A stretch of DNA of 64,000 nt from Sambucus nigra. Its lineage: Eukaryota > Streptophyta > Magnoliopsida > Dipsacales > Adoxaceae. Under the pieces are notes generated by a model that did not search any database, was not told the DNA's origin, and saw only the letters and a list, made by a program, of their open reading frames with translations. The DNA lies in the NCBI GenBank assembly GCA_949130495.1, contig OX422207.1:373819868-373883867 (forward strand), in the 5' to 3' direction. Within the stretch, counting starts at the first letter, position 1. Each line of letters starts with the position of its first letter. A program made the translations under genes and the position numbers. Shown piece after piece: positions 46,900-58,177 of this stretch.

Positions 46900-48020
46900 T
46901 CTTATATAGAAAATGATACTTTGTCTCTTTGCTTCATTGTGTGTATCCAACCAAAGTAAGTGATCTGATCAAAGAAGTACATTAAGGCTCATGTGGATCT
47001 CATTCAACTATCCGATCATTGGTGCAATTAGTAGCCATGTAGGGTTACTACTGACCAACCGTGAAGGCAGATTGTGTTTCTTTCACTAAAAGGTGTGACA
47101 AAATAAATGACAAAAGTTTGATACTGTCCATAGAAGATCGGGGGCTACCCTAACTCCCATCAGTTCTCCTTGGCCATTTGCTATTTGGGGGATTGACCTG
47201 GTTGGACCACTGTCGACCACCAAAGGGAGGTTTAAGCATTTAGTTGTAGTAGTAGATTACTTCAACAAATGGGTGAAAGATGAGCCTTTAGTAGATATTC
47301 CTTATCAGAGAGTTTTTTAGTTTATCTGAAAGCTATCAAATGACGTTATGGGATACCTTATGATTTCATCACTGATCATGGTATATAGTTTGATAACGAT
47401 AAGTTTTGGGAATACTGTCTCAGGTGTTGAATTCAAAAGCTTCATTCAGCACTTGGACATCCACAATGTAACGGTTAGACCAAAAGTACTGACTAGACTC
47501 TAATTAATGGATTAAAAAAAGGTTGGATGGTGCTAAAGGCAATTGGATCAATGAATTGCATAGTGTCCTTTGAGCTTATAGGACTACACCTAGAATATAA
47601 ATATGAAAAAATCGATACATTCTTGCTTTTGGCACTGAAGCAGTAGTACCAGCTAAAATAGGTTTGCTGGCTCATAAAGTGATGAATTTTAATCCCCCTA
47701 AGAGCGATCTAATGATGCGACTATATCTGTACATGGTTGAAGAAGTCAGAGAGGATATTGCAATTTGGATGACTACTTATTAACAAAGGACTTCTAGGTT
47801 CTACAATCGGAGGGTTAAGCTGACTAACTTGAAACAAGATGATCTTATCCTTAAGAAAGTTATTCAGAAAAACAATAAGTTGGAGCCTAATTGACATGGT
47901 CCATATTGTATCTCGATAGTTATCTGACCAGGAACATATCGTCTAAAAACACTAGAATGAGAAGAATTTAAGAACCCCTCGAAAGTTGACCATCTTCGCA
48001 AATATTACCAGTAATTTTGT
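46900..48020 (+). pseudogene. Tat-2 integrase, decayed
   Basis: The catalytic-core start reads SPWPFAIWGIDLVGPLSTTK and HLVVVVDYFNKWVKDEPL (47165-47290). Later parts (DHG near 47375, GNGQ-like near 47460-47480, and the C-terminal HLRKYYQ-like end near 47985-48010) can be followed only across frameshifts. It ends about 770 bases before the end of the convergent antisense ORF B. Confidence 0.7.
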
Positions 48021-48781
48021 TTTTGATGTAATCAGTTATTCACTTTAATGAAGTTCTACTTTTATATCAATTATGCTGCCTTTTTATGTTTTCTTTTTCG
48101 AAGTATGGTGTGATAACACCTCTAAAAGGTTCTTTACTAAAAGGTCCTTTTTATTTTTAGTTCAAACTTTTCTAACTACAAAAAAATTTAGAATAATGTC
48201 TAATTCAAAATTTCCAACTTCAAAAACGTTTAATTTTGAATTATTAAACTTTTTCAACTTAAAAAAAGTTTAGTTTCAAATTTATTTTAATCCAAACTTT
48301 TCCAACGTTTGAAAAGTTATCCTTTAAAACTTCATGTATGATTTTGTCTTCTACAAATCAAGAACAAGAAGTTAATAAATCCTCATGTATAACTTCAAGT
48401 TAAACATAAGAGATTTTACCTGACCAGGTTAAACATAGGAATAACTACACATTCCTAATACACTTGGTCACCACTGATAAATAATGCAAAAACTTAGTTC
48501 AACAAAACTAATCACAGTTTTATCCAGTGCATTAGTCAAATCTAAGGTATTACAAGCATATTTCGCCATCGATCAAGTATTTAACATATAAGCAGATTGA
48601 TTAGTCGATAAGTTGATTAACTAATCATAAGTTAGGTTACCCAGTCAACAAGTTGATTAAAATCAATCACAAAGCTTAAATAAAAATAGAAATATATCAC
48701 AAGCATACTTATTAAAAATAAGTCCATTTTATTCCAAACGCTTAGTGTTACGAAAAAAAAGAAAGAAAGTACAATGTTTAT
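48020..48781. repeat. Tat-2 spacer between pol and antisense ORF B
   Basis: It contains runs of AAAACTTTTCCAAC-type words (48150-48300). Inverted counterparts of the Tat-1 spacer repeat also occur (TCATGTATAACTTCAAGTTA and CACTTGGTCACCACTGATAA near 48380-48480). No coding content. Confidence 0.55.
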
Positions 48782-49850
48782 ACTATTGGGCGCTTTCCTT
48801 TGGCTTTGCTCGTCCCAGCAGGAGGCTCATCAAGGGTGATCAACAGAGTAATATATCTAAAATCTCTCATTCTTGTATGTTTGATGCTACTTGGACGATC
48901 TAGTAAATGTTGGTGGCAAACATATTCATCTTCTTCTTCCAGGCTATAGTCCCCAATATACTTTCTGATTAAACTCTGAGGAATAACATCATGAGGAATC
49001 CAACTAACATCAATCTTGAAAGGAGGATTAGGATAATTTGACGTTCCTCAATGCCTTTAAGAATCTTCAGCAGACCAAGCAAATTTAACCAACCTCATTT
49101 ATATCCATCATTCTTAGCCTGCTCTATGTTCTTATCAAAGTAGGTCAAGGCCTCATCATACCCATCCATCCAAATATCATTGGGTTGCTTATGGAAGTGG
49201 AAGGTAAATCGTTCCACCATATCTTAGAGTTTTTTGATGGCCTTGTCTTTTTCCTAGATTAAGTCAACTTGGTCAGCCAAAGACTTCTAGGTTTTTTCTT
49301 CATCAGCAGTTAGATGAACAACTATGGATTACCTAGAAGACTAGCCAGATTTAGTCTTTTTCTTCTTTAGTATTTTTAGCTCCTCCAACAGCCTGACATT
49401 CCCCATTTTTAAGAAAGACACTCCTTTATTTGGCCTAGAATTATTTGACTTTTTTAGACTCTTAATTTCAGTCCTTAAGGCATTATTTTCTTTCTCCAAC
49501 AGTGCAATAATTGCTCGGGCATTTTTAGTTTCTTAGTTTAACACCATCTCCTTCTTATTTAAAGTAGAAGTAATATCTTGTATCTTTTTCTCAAAGCCCC
49601 AACCTTCACTCAAGGCCTTGTACTTAGCCTCATAATCATAATGAAGCAAGGCCAAAGAAATTTTGTGGTTTTCTTCCAGTTGTTTGATCATTTCATAATA
49701 AGCAGTGTTATTCGGCACTACTCTATCCAGGAGACAATGAAGATGGACATAGGAATCTTTCACTTGTGTGGAAGCTTTTAGGCCAAGCAAGCCCATCAAT
49801 TCTTCTTCAGTTAATGGCACATGACCAGACTCATGAAGACTCTTAAACCG
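48782..49850 (-). pseudogene. Tat-2 antisense ORF B (coiled coil, conserved C-terminus)
   Basis: The longest open piece (49820-49533) reads MPLTEEELMGLLGLKASTQV, then a coiled coil with AKYKALSEGWGFEKKI. Further broken blocks are LRTEIKSLKKSNNSRPNK, VERFTFHFHKQPNDIWMDGY (about 49220-49160), KIDVSWIPHDVIPQSLIRKY (about 49020-48960) and the end ITLDEPPAGTSKAKGKRP near 48790. Every block has a partner in Tat-1 (9950-11105, plus). The ORF is transcribed against pol. The conserved VERFTFHFH and WIPxDxIPQxLIxKYxGDY motifs suggest a protein-level constraint in the past. Function unknown. Confidence 0.65.
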
Positions 49851-50139
49851 CCTCAGTAGGTCGGATTTAGTAGAAATTATTACACTTTTCCAGGCATCAA
49901 ACTAGAAGTTTATAAATATAAGTATATAGACCGGACCAAGAAAAATAAAAAGTACAAATCGTAATGAATCTAACAAACAGTCAATAACAGAAGAAAGGGG
50001 AAAATATTGAGCAAAAATGTGTCATTTCATTGATAATTAAGAAGTTACAGAGTTGGTCACATTAAAAAGAAACAAAATAATAAGAAATGGTAGATGAATA
50101 AGGAAAAAATAAAAAATAAACTGGCTAAAAGGAGCTAAA

Positions 50140-51870
50140 CCTTTTCCTTATCATTCTCTTGGTTTTTAGTCTTGTCCTATTCAGCAGCAAGAAGGTTGTC
50201 ATAGTTTGCAAGCACCATGGAAGACTCCCTGGAACCTTACTCCTTATCATCAAAGTCCTTATCTAGGTTAGGAGGAATTATTGGGTCATGTCTTTGAAAT
50301 AATTCAGAGTCTGCTTGAGTGTCAACCTCCTTCAAAGCTTCTGACCAACCCTCTTTGAAGGACTTCTTTTTGGCGTACTCTATTTGGATTACTGCAGTAG
50401 CAAAAGTTTTTTCCCAAGCATTGTTAGCATCTTCTTCGTTGTCTTTCTTGCCCTTGGACTTTAGAGCAATGTTATCAGTAGACAGACTAATAACCTTATC
50501 TTCAACAGTCTTTACCCTGTGCTCAGTTTCAGTAGTTTCTTCTCATCCTAGGTCAACTGATCAGGGCAATCTTTCATTGATTTTCTGCTTTCTTGGCCCT
50601 GTCTTCTATTGTCTTGGCCTTATCTTCTGTAGCCTTCAAGGAGTTTTAAAAACTCTCAAAAGTTTCCTCCACATCAGCAGAAGAGGATCTTAGTTAGTCA
50701 TCTTTCTCTAGCATCTGGTTGAAATCTACCAAAAATTGTAAGTGAATGTATATGATACATTAGAAAAAGCATTGAACACTGTGGAATATCAATGGGAGAG
50801 TTATCATCTTACCAAGGATAAAGTCTGATAATCCCTTTCAGTTAGTCGGGGTCTAGCCATAGGGGATGTAGCCTACCTATCTACTTAAAGGGTCCTAGCC
50901 TTTATTAAACCCCTAGAAAACTTGGGGTTGAGCACCACCGAGGCATCCTCTGGGTGACCTACTTCTATAGCAGATTTCTTAGCCAAATCATAAGCTCTTT
51001 TTGGCCAAATCTTGATGGCTTGGAAGGCCTTTCTTTAACCTATTGTATTGAGGTTCCTCATATAGAACCTCAACATTCAAAACTTAAGTCCTTTTCTCAA
51101 TAGTATAAGACTTTTTCTCGATGGTGGTGGTCTTCTTGGCAGCATGGGAGGAGATTTGGTCAGTAACTTGAGTATTTTTTATCTTCACCATCTCGGCAGT
51201 AGGAGAAGTGGGTATGGTAGTGATGTTAAGGGATTCAAAAGATAAGGAATTTCCTCCTTGGATAAACTCTGCCACAACTGACTCAGCAGCAGAAGAAGTA
51301 GACACAGGCTCCACATCCAAATTGATGGGTGGTATAGGCAAGACCAGTGTACGTCAGGTAATAAAGTAAGTAATGATACTCTTGTACTCCAACAAGACAA
51401 AATTTGCTCGGTTGTTCTTCTCCTTCCCTTTGGTTAATGGCCCACAAATATTTGAGGTCATCAAGATTCATCTCATCTTCTTTAGGACACTTCTTTTTTA
51501 CTTTCCTCTACACCAAAAACATAACAAGAAAGTTAGCCGACAAATCTTTGAATAGATAATAAACATAAGAAATTAAAAAATAAAAGTATAACCTATGCCA
51601 CGCCCTTCTTGGGGGATCCTGGAACCATCGTATGTTACCCACTCAGGAAGGGGGCATGTTGACCACAAAATCCCTATTGCCTTTCCTAGTCTTTAAACAA
51701 TATGTACTAGCCCCAATGGTTCTCCATTGGTAGTCGAACTTCAATTCAGGGATCCAAATATCGGTCCAATAAATCTCTTTTAACCTTCTCACTCCATTCA
51801 CCACCCTCCACGTGTTTGGAGTTATTCTTGCTGGAACGACATCGACATATTGGCAGAACTAAAGAAAAAT
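50140..51870 (-). pseudogene. Tat-2 antisense ORF A
   Basis: From the 5' side (right): a block VVNGVRRLKEIYWTDIWIPE and DYQWRTIGASTYCLKTRKGN (about 51830-51690), then MPPS-VGNIRWFQDPPRRAW (51650-51590). This resembles the tryptophan-containing blocks of proteins annotated as putative gypsy-type transposon (low confidence). Ser-rich PVSTSSAAESVVAEFIQGGN and SLSFESLNITTI follow (51341-51084), then ARPRLTERDYQTLSLV (about 50860-50820), then a coiled coil with EYAKKKSFKEGWSEALKEVD (about 50390-50330) and an acidic end near 50260. Stops and frameshifts occur. Block order matches Tat-1 ORF A. Confidence 0.6.
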
Positions 51871-51981
51871 AGGGTTTAGGGGAAAAAAATGCCACACTCC
51901 ACAATAAATAGAATGGGAATCCAATGACCCTCAGCTAAGGAATAAACGTCAACAAGACAATGAGCAATCTCTAGACCTACC

Positions 51982-54900
51982 GTAACGCCCTGGTCTGGAT
52001 TTATGGGTTACCCGTGGTTAACCCGGTCCGATCTGAGTGTTAGGTGTGAAGTCCAATGAAACAACCTATATAATGTTGATAGTCTAATTTTGTTTTAATT
52101 AGCCTTTCACTTGTTTAGCATGCGATTCCATTTTTAAAATAAACTACGTGAGTAACCTATGGGGAGCACCCCGAAGTCCAAGCATACAGAGCTACTAAGG
52201 TAAAATAAAAAAGTACTTACCTATATAACGCTCTCAAAATAAAAAAGTACTTACCTATAAAAGACTTCCCTTTTCTCATCTTTTCATTTCTCACTTTATT
52301 CAACACACACGGTTAAAATATGAAACCACTACATTTGATTTATCCGAAACCATTTCTTTGCCGAAATCACGCTTTTTATTTTGTCCAACACATATTAGTA
52401 TTTTTGTTGAAACCCACTCTTGCAACACATGCGAGCACCGTGTTAGAAAACACTCATTTAATCTTGAGAACTTTTTACAATACAAATTTGTGTTAATTAT
52501 GGGTTTAACTGCTTAGGTTGATTAATTACCCATTTTCCACTTACTTTACATTTTTCTTTACCTTATGGATGCTAATCAATTACACATTTACTTGTCCATT
52601 TTAACCTTTATCGGAATATTTATTAATTCATCAAGTTAGATTTTTTGAACACATTTCACCACACAACCCGTTTCTTGACATGTTCCTTATTCCTTTATCT
52701 TTTCTCAAAATCTTTCAAATATCGTATATTTCAACGGGATCCAAAGTACTGTTGTGCATATCATATGCTCTGGCCAGCTATTTTGGGCCTTTCACCCCAG
52801 GGCTTCGGGCCCTCCTTAATTATCCCGGTGTCATCCGAGTTTCTTTTAATTTGTTTTAATATTTTTCAAATATCCACATTAATCCACTTTTCCTTTTTAC
52901 CTAGCCGAATCCAAAACTCGGGTTACACCCCAATTTGTGTTACACTTTGAAATTTTACCATTTTATGTCCTTTACACTTTAACCTTGATTTTATTCCAAA
53001 ATCATATTTATTTAGGACCCATTTATGTAACACCTTATCTGAAATTTTTATTTCATAAAAAATGTTCCACTTTAAATAAAATTACCATTTTACCCATTCA
53101 TTTCCAAACTCATCTTTTACTCCATTTCCACAAGTGTTAATTTACTCAAAAACACTACTAAGTTATCCACACTAACTTCTTAAGTATTTTAACATGTTAA
53201 CACCCATTTTAACCTTGGAGTCATATTCTTCTTAATTGAAAACATCTTTATTTCATCATTTCCTTTCCAATTTCATAAGTGTTAATCCTTTACAATATTA
53301 CTAAGTTATACACACTAACTTTTCTATGTTTACCCATTAACACTTATTTAATACCTTTATTAAAAATTTCCCAAACCTCACATTTCTTTACTTTCTTTAT
53401 TCAAGAAATCCATTAACACTTAATACTACTTTTATAAGAAAATACTGTTTTCTTTATTTCATATGTAGTCTTACAACTTTTTACTTATCATACTTTTAAC
53501 CACTTTTTTCATACGCTTTAAAGACAATAATTTTAACTTTTGTATTTCATGTTTAAACTTGACAAAATCTTCTTTAAACTTCTTTATACACTAAGTGTCA
53601 AAATACTGTGACACTTCGCTTAATTAAACATCGGGTGATCAGGCCTTTATTAAATTAAAACATGTTTTTCATATGGTTCATTCTTAGCATCACAGTCGAA
53701 AACTTTTTAATTACCAACCACCTAAGTGTAATTAAACTAGTGCCAAATTTTATCTTTCGTTAACACAATAAAATGTATCATGCAGAAAAACTAAATAAAA
53801 CATTCATAGTATACTAGAGTTCAATTCAACACAATATATATGAATGAAAGACTTGCCGATAAACCATCGACTAAAAGTTCAAAACCACAATCCATAATAC
53901 TTAAAAGAACTGAATAACTGTAAATCATCAACGGGAAATATGTCCATACATGGAATATAAAAAAAGATCCTACACTAGATAAAAAAGGTATAATCATCTA
54001 ATCAATATCCTATCAGCATCCATAGTGCTACAACTTCGAGTCCCTGGAATGAAATCCTCAAGTCTCGCATCCCTGTGGCTGGACACCTAAAAGGTTTTGA
54101 AAATATTTTTATAGCAAGAGTTAGTACTCAAAACATTTTGAAAATATTTAGCAAGCATTTATCACAATAAAATTCAGTTATTGATTATACATGTTCGCGT
54201 ACACTCTCTCTTGAGTTCTCCTCACCTCTCATCTATAGTGCATGATTAACGTTCTATACTTATCCTACCTAGCTATACTACCCATGCTAATTAGACTAGA
54301 GTATTCAACTGAACTTATCTACACGTCTAAGTTCCCGTACCGCCCATACAGTACATAAATTTATTAAAATCCCTCATTTGTTAATTAAAACAATAGTAAC
54401 ATTCTTCACATGCTATCTTTCCATAACTATGATTAAGTCTCACAACTTAATTTTATCCTTTAGATATCCACTATCTAACATTAAATCTTTAAAATTAAGT
54501 TTCTCTACTCAACATACTTTTAGATGTCTACACGTGATCTAACTGTCTACTATCCCACACAACCAGATTATTTATACGGTATATATTTCACTCACAACGT
54601 ATACTATAAGGATCAATGGTCCTGAAAATCATCGACCCTAATTATCCTATCATCATTTAACCTCCATAATTAAGTTTCACTACTTAATTTACTATAGCCT
54701 ATTCCCACTCTATTTTAAATTTCGTGATTAAGTTTCTCTCTACTTAATTTACCATTTAGATGTACATCTCTCTATATATCATCTACAAGTCTACTATCGC
54801 ACATAAGTAGAAAATCATAAGGTATATATTTCACACACAATATATACAATAAGGATTTATTGGTCCGAAAAATCAACGACCCCAATAATTCTATCATTTA

Positions 54901-55581
54901 CATTGGTCCAAAAATCGCTCGACCCTAATGTAAAGGTCATATGTATGTATATTAGTCCGATATTATCATCGATCCCAATAATCCTACCATTTACATTGGT
55001 TTGGAAATCCCTCGACCTCAATGTAAAGGTTATACGTATGTATATTGTTCCGGATAATCATCTACCCCAATAATTTAATTGAATTGTTGGAACAAGGTAT
55101 TAAACCTACCCAAATAGGAATTTTCTTTTTGCCCCTAAATCCCTCTAAGGAATTATCATCTACGGTATACACCATGGCTGATATACAGGAAATTCAAAGA
55201 AAAAAGGGAATAATAGCTTATCGAGATCGAAAGGTAACCACATAGATAAAAAAATGACGATAAATAGCAAGCAACAAATAACGAAGAAGAAAAGCTTGAG
55301 AAAGAAGATATAATCTAAAGTGTAGAAGGTTTAAGGTAGGTAAAATGGAGGGAAATTTTCATCCTTTTATTAATTGCCTCTAAAATATGGATGAAATGAT
55401 TAATTGCACAAACATTTGAGCCACCATCAGCTGCACGCTTACCAATGAGCAAAAAGACCAATATGCCCTTTGACGGTTCAAAAAAGTATAAATTATTTAC
55501 ACAAATGACATTATTAATAGTGCTAGTGAAATTTTTTACAAGTTCGGGAGGTCTGTTTTCGACCAACGGTCAAGCGTTACA
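51982..55581. mobile_element. Nested LTR-like insertion, probable solo LTR
   Basis: It begins CGTAACGCCCTGG and ends GGTCAAGCGTTACA. The ends are short inverted repeats (GTAACGC/GCGTTAC) of the TGTAAC...GTTACA type seen in long LTRs of chromovirus gypsy elements such as Del/Tekay. The first base appears to be changed from T to C. The segment of 3.6 kb has no coding content and interrupts the spacer between antisense ORF A and the 3' LTR of Tat-2. The flanks CCTAC and CCAAG agree only partly, so a target duplication is uncertain. Its first 190 bases are repeated at 56143-56345, outside Tat-2. Confidence 0.55.
54570..55085. repeat. Degenerate tandem repeats within the nested LTR
   Basis: Units of roughly 94 bases carry CATTTACATTGG, TCGACC(C/T)(T/C)AATGTAAAGGT and CGTATGTATAT words (for example starting 54891 and 54984, with a partial third). 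Upstream, a longer phrase GGTATATATTTCACNCACAA recurs at 54580 and 54822. Confidence 0.7.
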
Positions 55582-55650
55582 CCAAGGATTTTTTTGAACA
55601 AATACTCATTTCTTTCGATCAATCATCAAGCATGGAGAATTGTTTTTTTT

Positions 55651-56139
55651 TGTTGTATGAAAAAATTACTCTCCTACATTGACCTATGAAAAATAGACAC
55701 CCATTTTTTTATATGTCCATTCAACTATCTTGATCGACATCAGAGACACCTAGTCGGCTTGGAGGCCGACCAACTCCCTGAATATGAATCATCAGGAATA
55801 GCAAAGGTTACATGGATGGAATAACAACTATTACTGAATGTCAAGAGTCTCATGTTCTATATACAGATGTAAATGCCCGGAGATATAAAGGAATTCCATC
55901 TCTAGGGTTCTAGACTATTATAAATATATATTTTTCCTTAGCTCAAGAGGATTATTTAATCAATCACAAGCAAACCATACCGAGCTATTGTAACCACAAA
56001 AATAATACCAACAGTGGACGTAGGCTTTTTAGAGCTGAACCACTTTAAAAATATGTGTCTCTTGTATGTTATTTTAGATTGTCTTTGTTTATTTATCTAT
56101 GGTTATAAATTGGACCCATTCCATTTTTAGATATCAACA
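55651..56139 (+). repeat. 3' LTR of Tat-2
   Basis: It starts TGTTGTATGAAAAAATTACT and ends GATATCAACA, mirroring the 5' LTR at 41714-42184. Many substitutions separate the two, consistent with an old insertion. No clear polypurine tract is visible just upstream, where a T-run precedes the LTR. Confidence 0.9.
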
Positions 56140-56142
56140 CCG

Positions 56143-56345
56143 TCATTAATTATAATGTCTCGAGTCAATTTTATGGGTTATCCATGGTCAACTTGATCCA
56201 ACCCGAGCATTGTGTGAATTGCAATTAAATAACCTACATAATGTTGCTAGTCTAGTTTTATTTAATTAACATTACACTTGTTTATCATGCGATTTCCATT
56301 TAAAATTAAGCTACATGAGGGACCCGTGGAAAGTGTCCTTGGAAT
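56143..56345. repeat. Fragment related to the nested LTR start
   Basis: It shares ordered phrases with 51982-52175, such as TTATGGGTTA(C/T)CC(G/A)TGGT, ACCTA(T/C)ATAATGTTG(A/C)TAGTCTA, CACTTGTTTA(G/T)CATGCGATT and AA(A/G)CTAC(G/A)TGAG. The similarity is lost after about 56345. It is a truncated copy of the same LTR family adjoining the Tat-2 right end. Confidence 0.7.
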
Positions 56346-56399
56346 CTGTAAGAGGGTACTTTAGATTATAAATGGAGGCTTGACCCCCTATTGAGTATG

Positions 56400-57622
56400 G
56401 TAACGATAAGTCAGTTGGTTAAAGCTTAGGGTTAATGATAGAACACATAAAACATGAACCCAATGAGGATAGACTCAACTTAAACTCACAAAACTCTCGT
56501 TTATAACTCAGGTCATAATAATGGACTTTAGAAGTGGCTTAGCTAGAGGGAGAGGGAAGTAAGCACCCTAGATACACCCTGACGGGCAGGTAGAAACACA
56601 CAAAACACCCTCAAGAATCTCTGTCAAGTATTAAAAGCTTCGTAATAAATGACAATGGTGAGTTAGTGAACTCTCTAGTTTGCAATAACTCTTTTCAATT
56701 CTCAAAGAGGGATCCCCTCCTCAAAGGTGATTGGGGTCCTTAAATAGCCCCCCACACCACCCCCGAGGCAACTCAGTCATTAAAGACTATGAAGGACATC
56801 CCTCATACTTTATGTCACAACATTAAATGCCTGATGCACTAGTTGTCTCTACGTCATAAACATTAAATGCCAAGACATGCCTTTTGCCTAACCACTGTGT
56901 GTCAGGGGGTTATTGTCGCAGAGGTGGCTCACCAACTGCCTGACAGCCCCAAATACCACGGTGGTTTACTCAAGTGCATGTCTGACATTGTTTAGATGGC
57001 TAGTGACATCACCCACAGTAGATGTGACATTAAGTAGAGGGTTGTTTGGTCCATAACTCAATGCCCGATGGAACTCCAAGCTGCTCCGCTTGAGGTTCCA
57101 CGGTCAGGGTCCTTCGGTGTTTTACCAGGTGTATCTAAGATGGTTAGTACAAGACCCAACGGTGCCTTACTTCTCAATCCTCCAAACCAAGTCCCTCTAA
57201 AGTTTCCATGGTGAGGTCATTCAATAGGGCATGAAAGCCCTCCCAGGTCCTGCCATGCCTGGTCTCTCGTGAGTACCGTTTGACCTCACCCAAACTGTAT
57301 TATTATTATCGTTATGTCATTACAACCGTTATAGCTTTACAGTGAATGTAATCAAAGGTACAATATGATTAACACAACAAGCTGAAGTATGAGTTGCCAC
57401 GCTGAGCTGCCTCACCAGCTGCCACGCTGAGCTACCTCACCAAGATGCCACGCTTGAGTTGCCACGCTGAGCTGCCTCCCCAAGCTGCCACGCTGAGCTG
57501 CCTCACCAAGATGCCACGCTTGAGTTGCCACGCTGAGCTGTCTCACCAAGATGCCACGCTTGAGTTACCACGCTGATCTGCCTCACCAAGCTGCCACGCT
57601 TGAGTTGCCACGCTGAGCTTCA
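56400..57622 (-). repeat. Probable 3' LTR of Tat-3
   Basis: The right end CTTCA (57622) abuts a purine tract (minus strand). A TATA-like CTATTTAAGGACCCC on the minus strand (56739-56750) is placed as expected for an LTR promoter. The U3 part carries the minisatellite at 57388-57622. The left boundary (near 56400) is an estimate because the other LTR lies beyond the window. Confidence 0.5.
57388..57622. repeat. GCCACGCTGAGCTGCCTCACC minisatellite
   Basis: Alternating units of TGCCACGCTGAGCTGCCTCA and CCAAGATGCCACGCTTGAGT are repeated about ten times with few changes, in the U3 part of the Tat-3 LTR. Each 20-25-base unit keeps GCCACGCT. The regularity suggests recent amplification. Confidence 0.9.
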
Positions 57623-57650
57623 AGCCCCCTCTACATTTGCCCCCTCGTGG
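57623..57650 (-). other. Polypurine tract of Tat-3
   Basis: On the minus strand there are two runs, GAGGGGGC and TAGAGGGGGCTT, directly inside the LTR end. This matches the purine tract of Tat-1 at 7500-7515. Confidence 0.6.
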
Positions 57651-58177
57651 AGAGATTTGTTGGGACAAGAAATGTCTGCACGAAATGACTCAAATAGACG
57701 AAATCGTTGGGACACGTTCTTTGTTGGGGTTTTGTTTAGATAAGTCTGACAAAAAATTGGCCCCAAAAATCAAGCTTGGTGAAGAAGGTGACGCTTCTTG
57801 TTCTCTATGCGTCATTTCATTAATGACGTGGCGCTATCTTTTCAACTGTCAAAGCACTTCCCGAAGTGCCACGTGTTCAATTGAAATGATTACAGGCGGC
57901 CGTGCACGTGCGAGGGTGAGGAAATCTAAACGTCAAATCAAAATTTTCAACAGCCATATTCAAAATACTTTGAACCTTCTCCTTTGTTTTTTCTTACTTC
58001 GTTATTATCTTCTTCATCAGACTTTCGCTTCTTTTCTAGAAAGAGAGAGAGAGACTCCATTGTTGCAAGAGCTTTATTCTTCATCTTCTATACCACCACT
58101 TGTGATCGTCCATCTCCATTCTTGCTCTCAATCCCTTTTCTCTCGAAGCTTTCTCTGTTACATCTCCACTGCTTGTC
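57651..58177 (+). promoter_or_regulatory. Upstream region of the plant-mobile-domain gene
   Basis: This is about 530 bases between the LTR-side purine tract and the start codon at 58178. A GAAAGAGAGAGAGAGACTCC stretch at 58038-58057 and a CT-rich leader (58070-58170) look like a plant 5' untranslated region. It contains an overlapping open frame (57637-58314) that is not supported as coding. Confidence 0.4.

Larger units (their letters stand above)
41714..56139 (+). mobile_element. Tat-2: Ty3/gypsy element with two LTRs and antisense ORFs
   Basis: Two similar LTRs (41714-42184 and 55651-56139) bracket, in order, a primer-binding-site-like stretch, decayed gag, protease, reverse transcriptase, RNase H and integrase on plus (about 42400-48020). 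Antisense ORFs B and A lie on minus (48782-51870), followed by a nested 3.6-kb LTR-like insertion (51982-55581). The flanking five bases differ (TTATT on the left, CCGTC on the right), so no target duplication is visible; decay or recombination could explain this. The pol coding region has many stops and altered catalytic residues, so it is dead. It belongs to the same family as Tat-1 by LTR, pol and antisense-ORF similarity. Confidence 0.85.

Noticed and set aside
41709..56144. Target-site duplication of Tat-2
   Set aside because: The five bases next to each LTR differ (TTATT and CCGTC).
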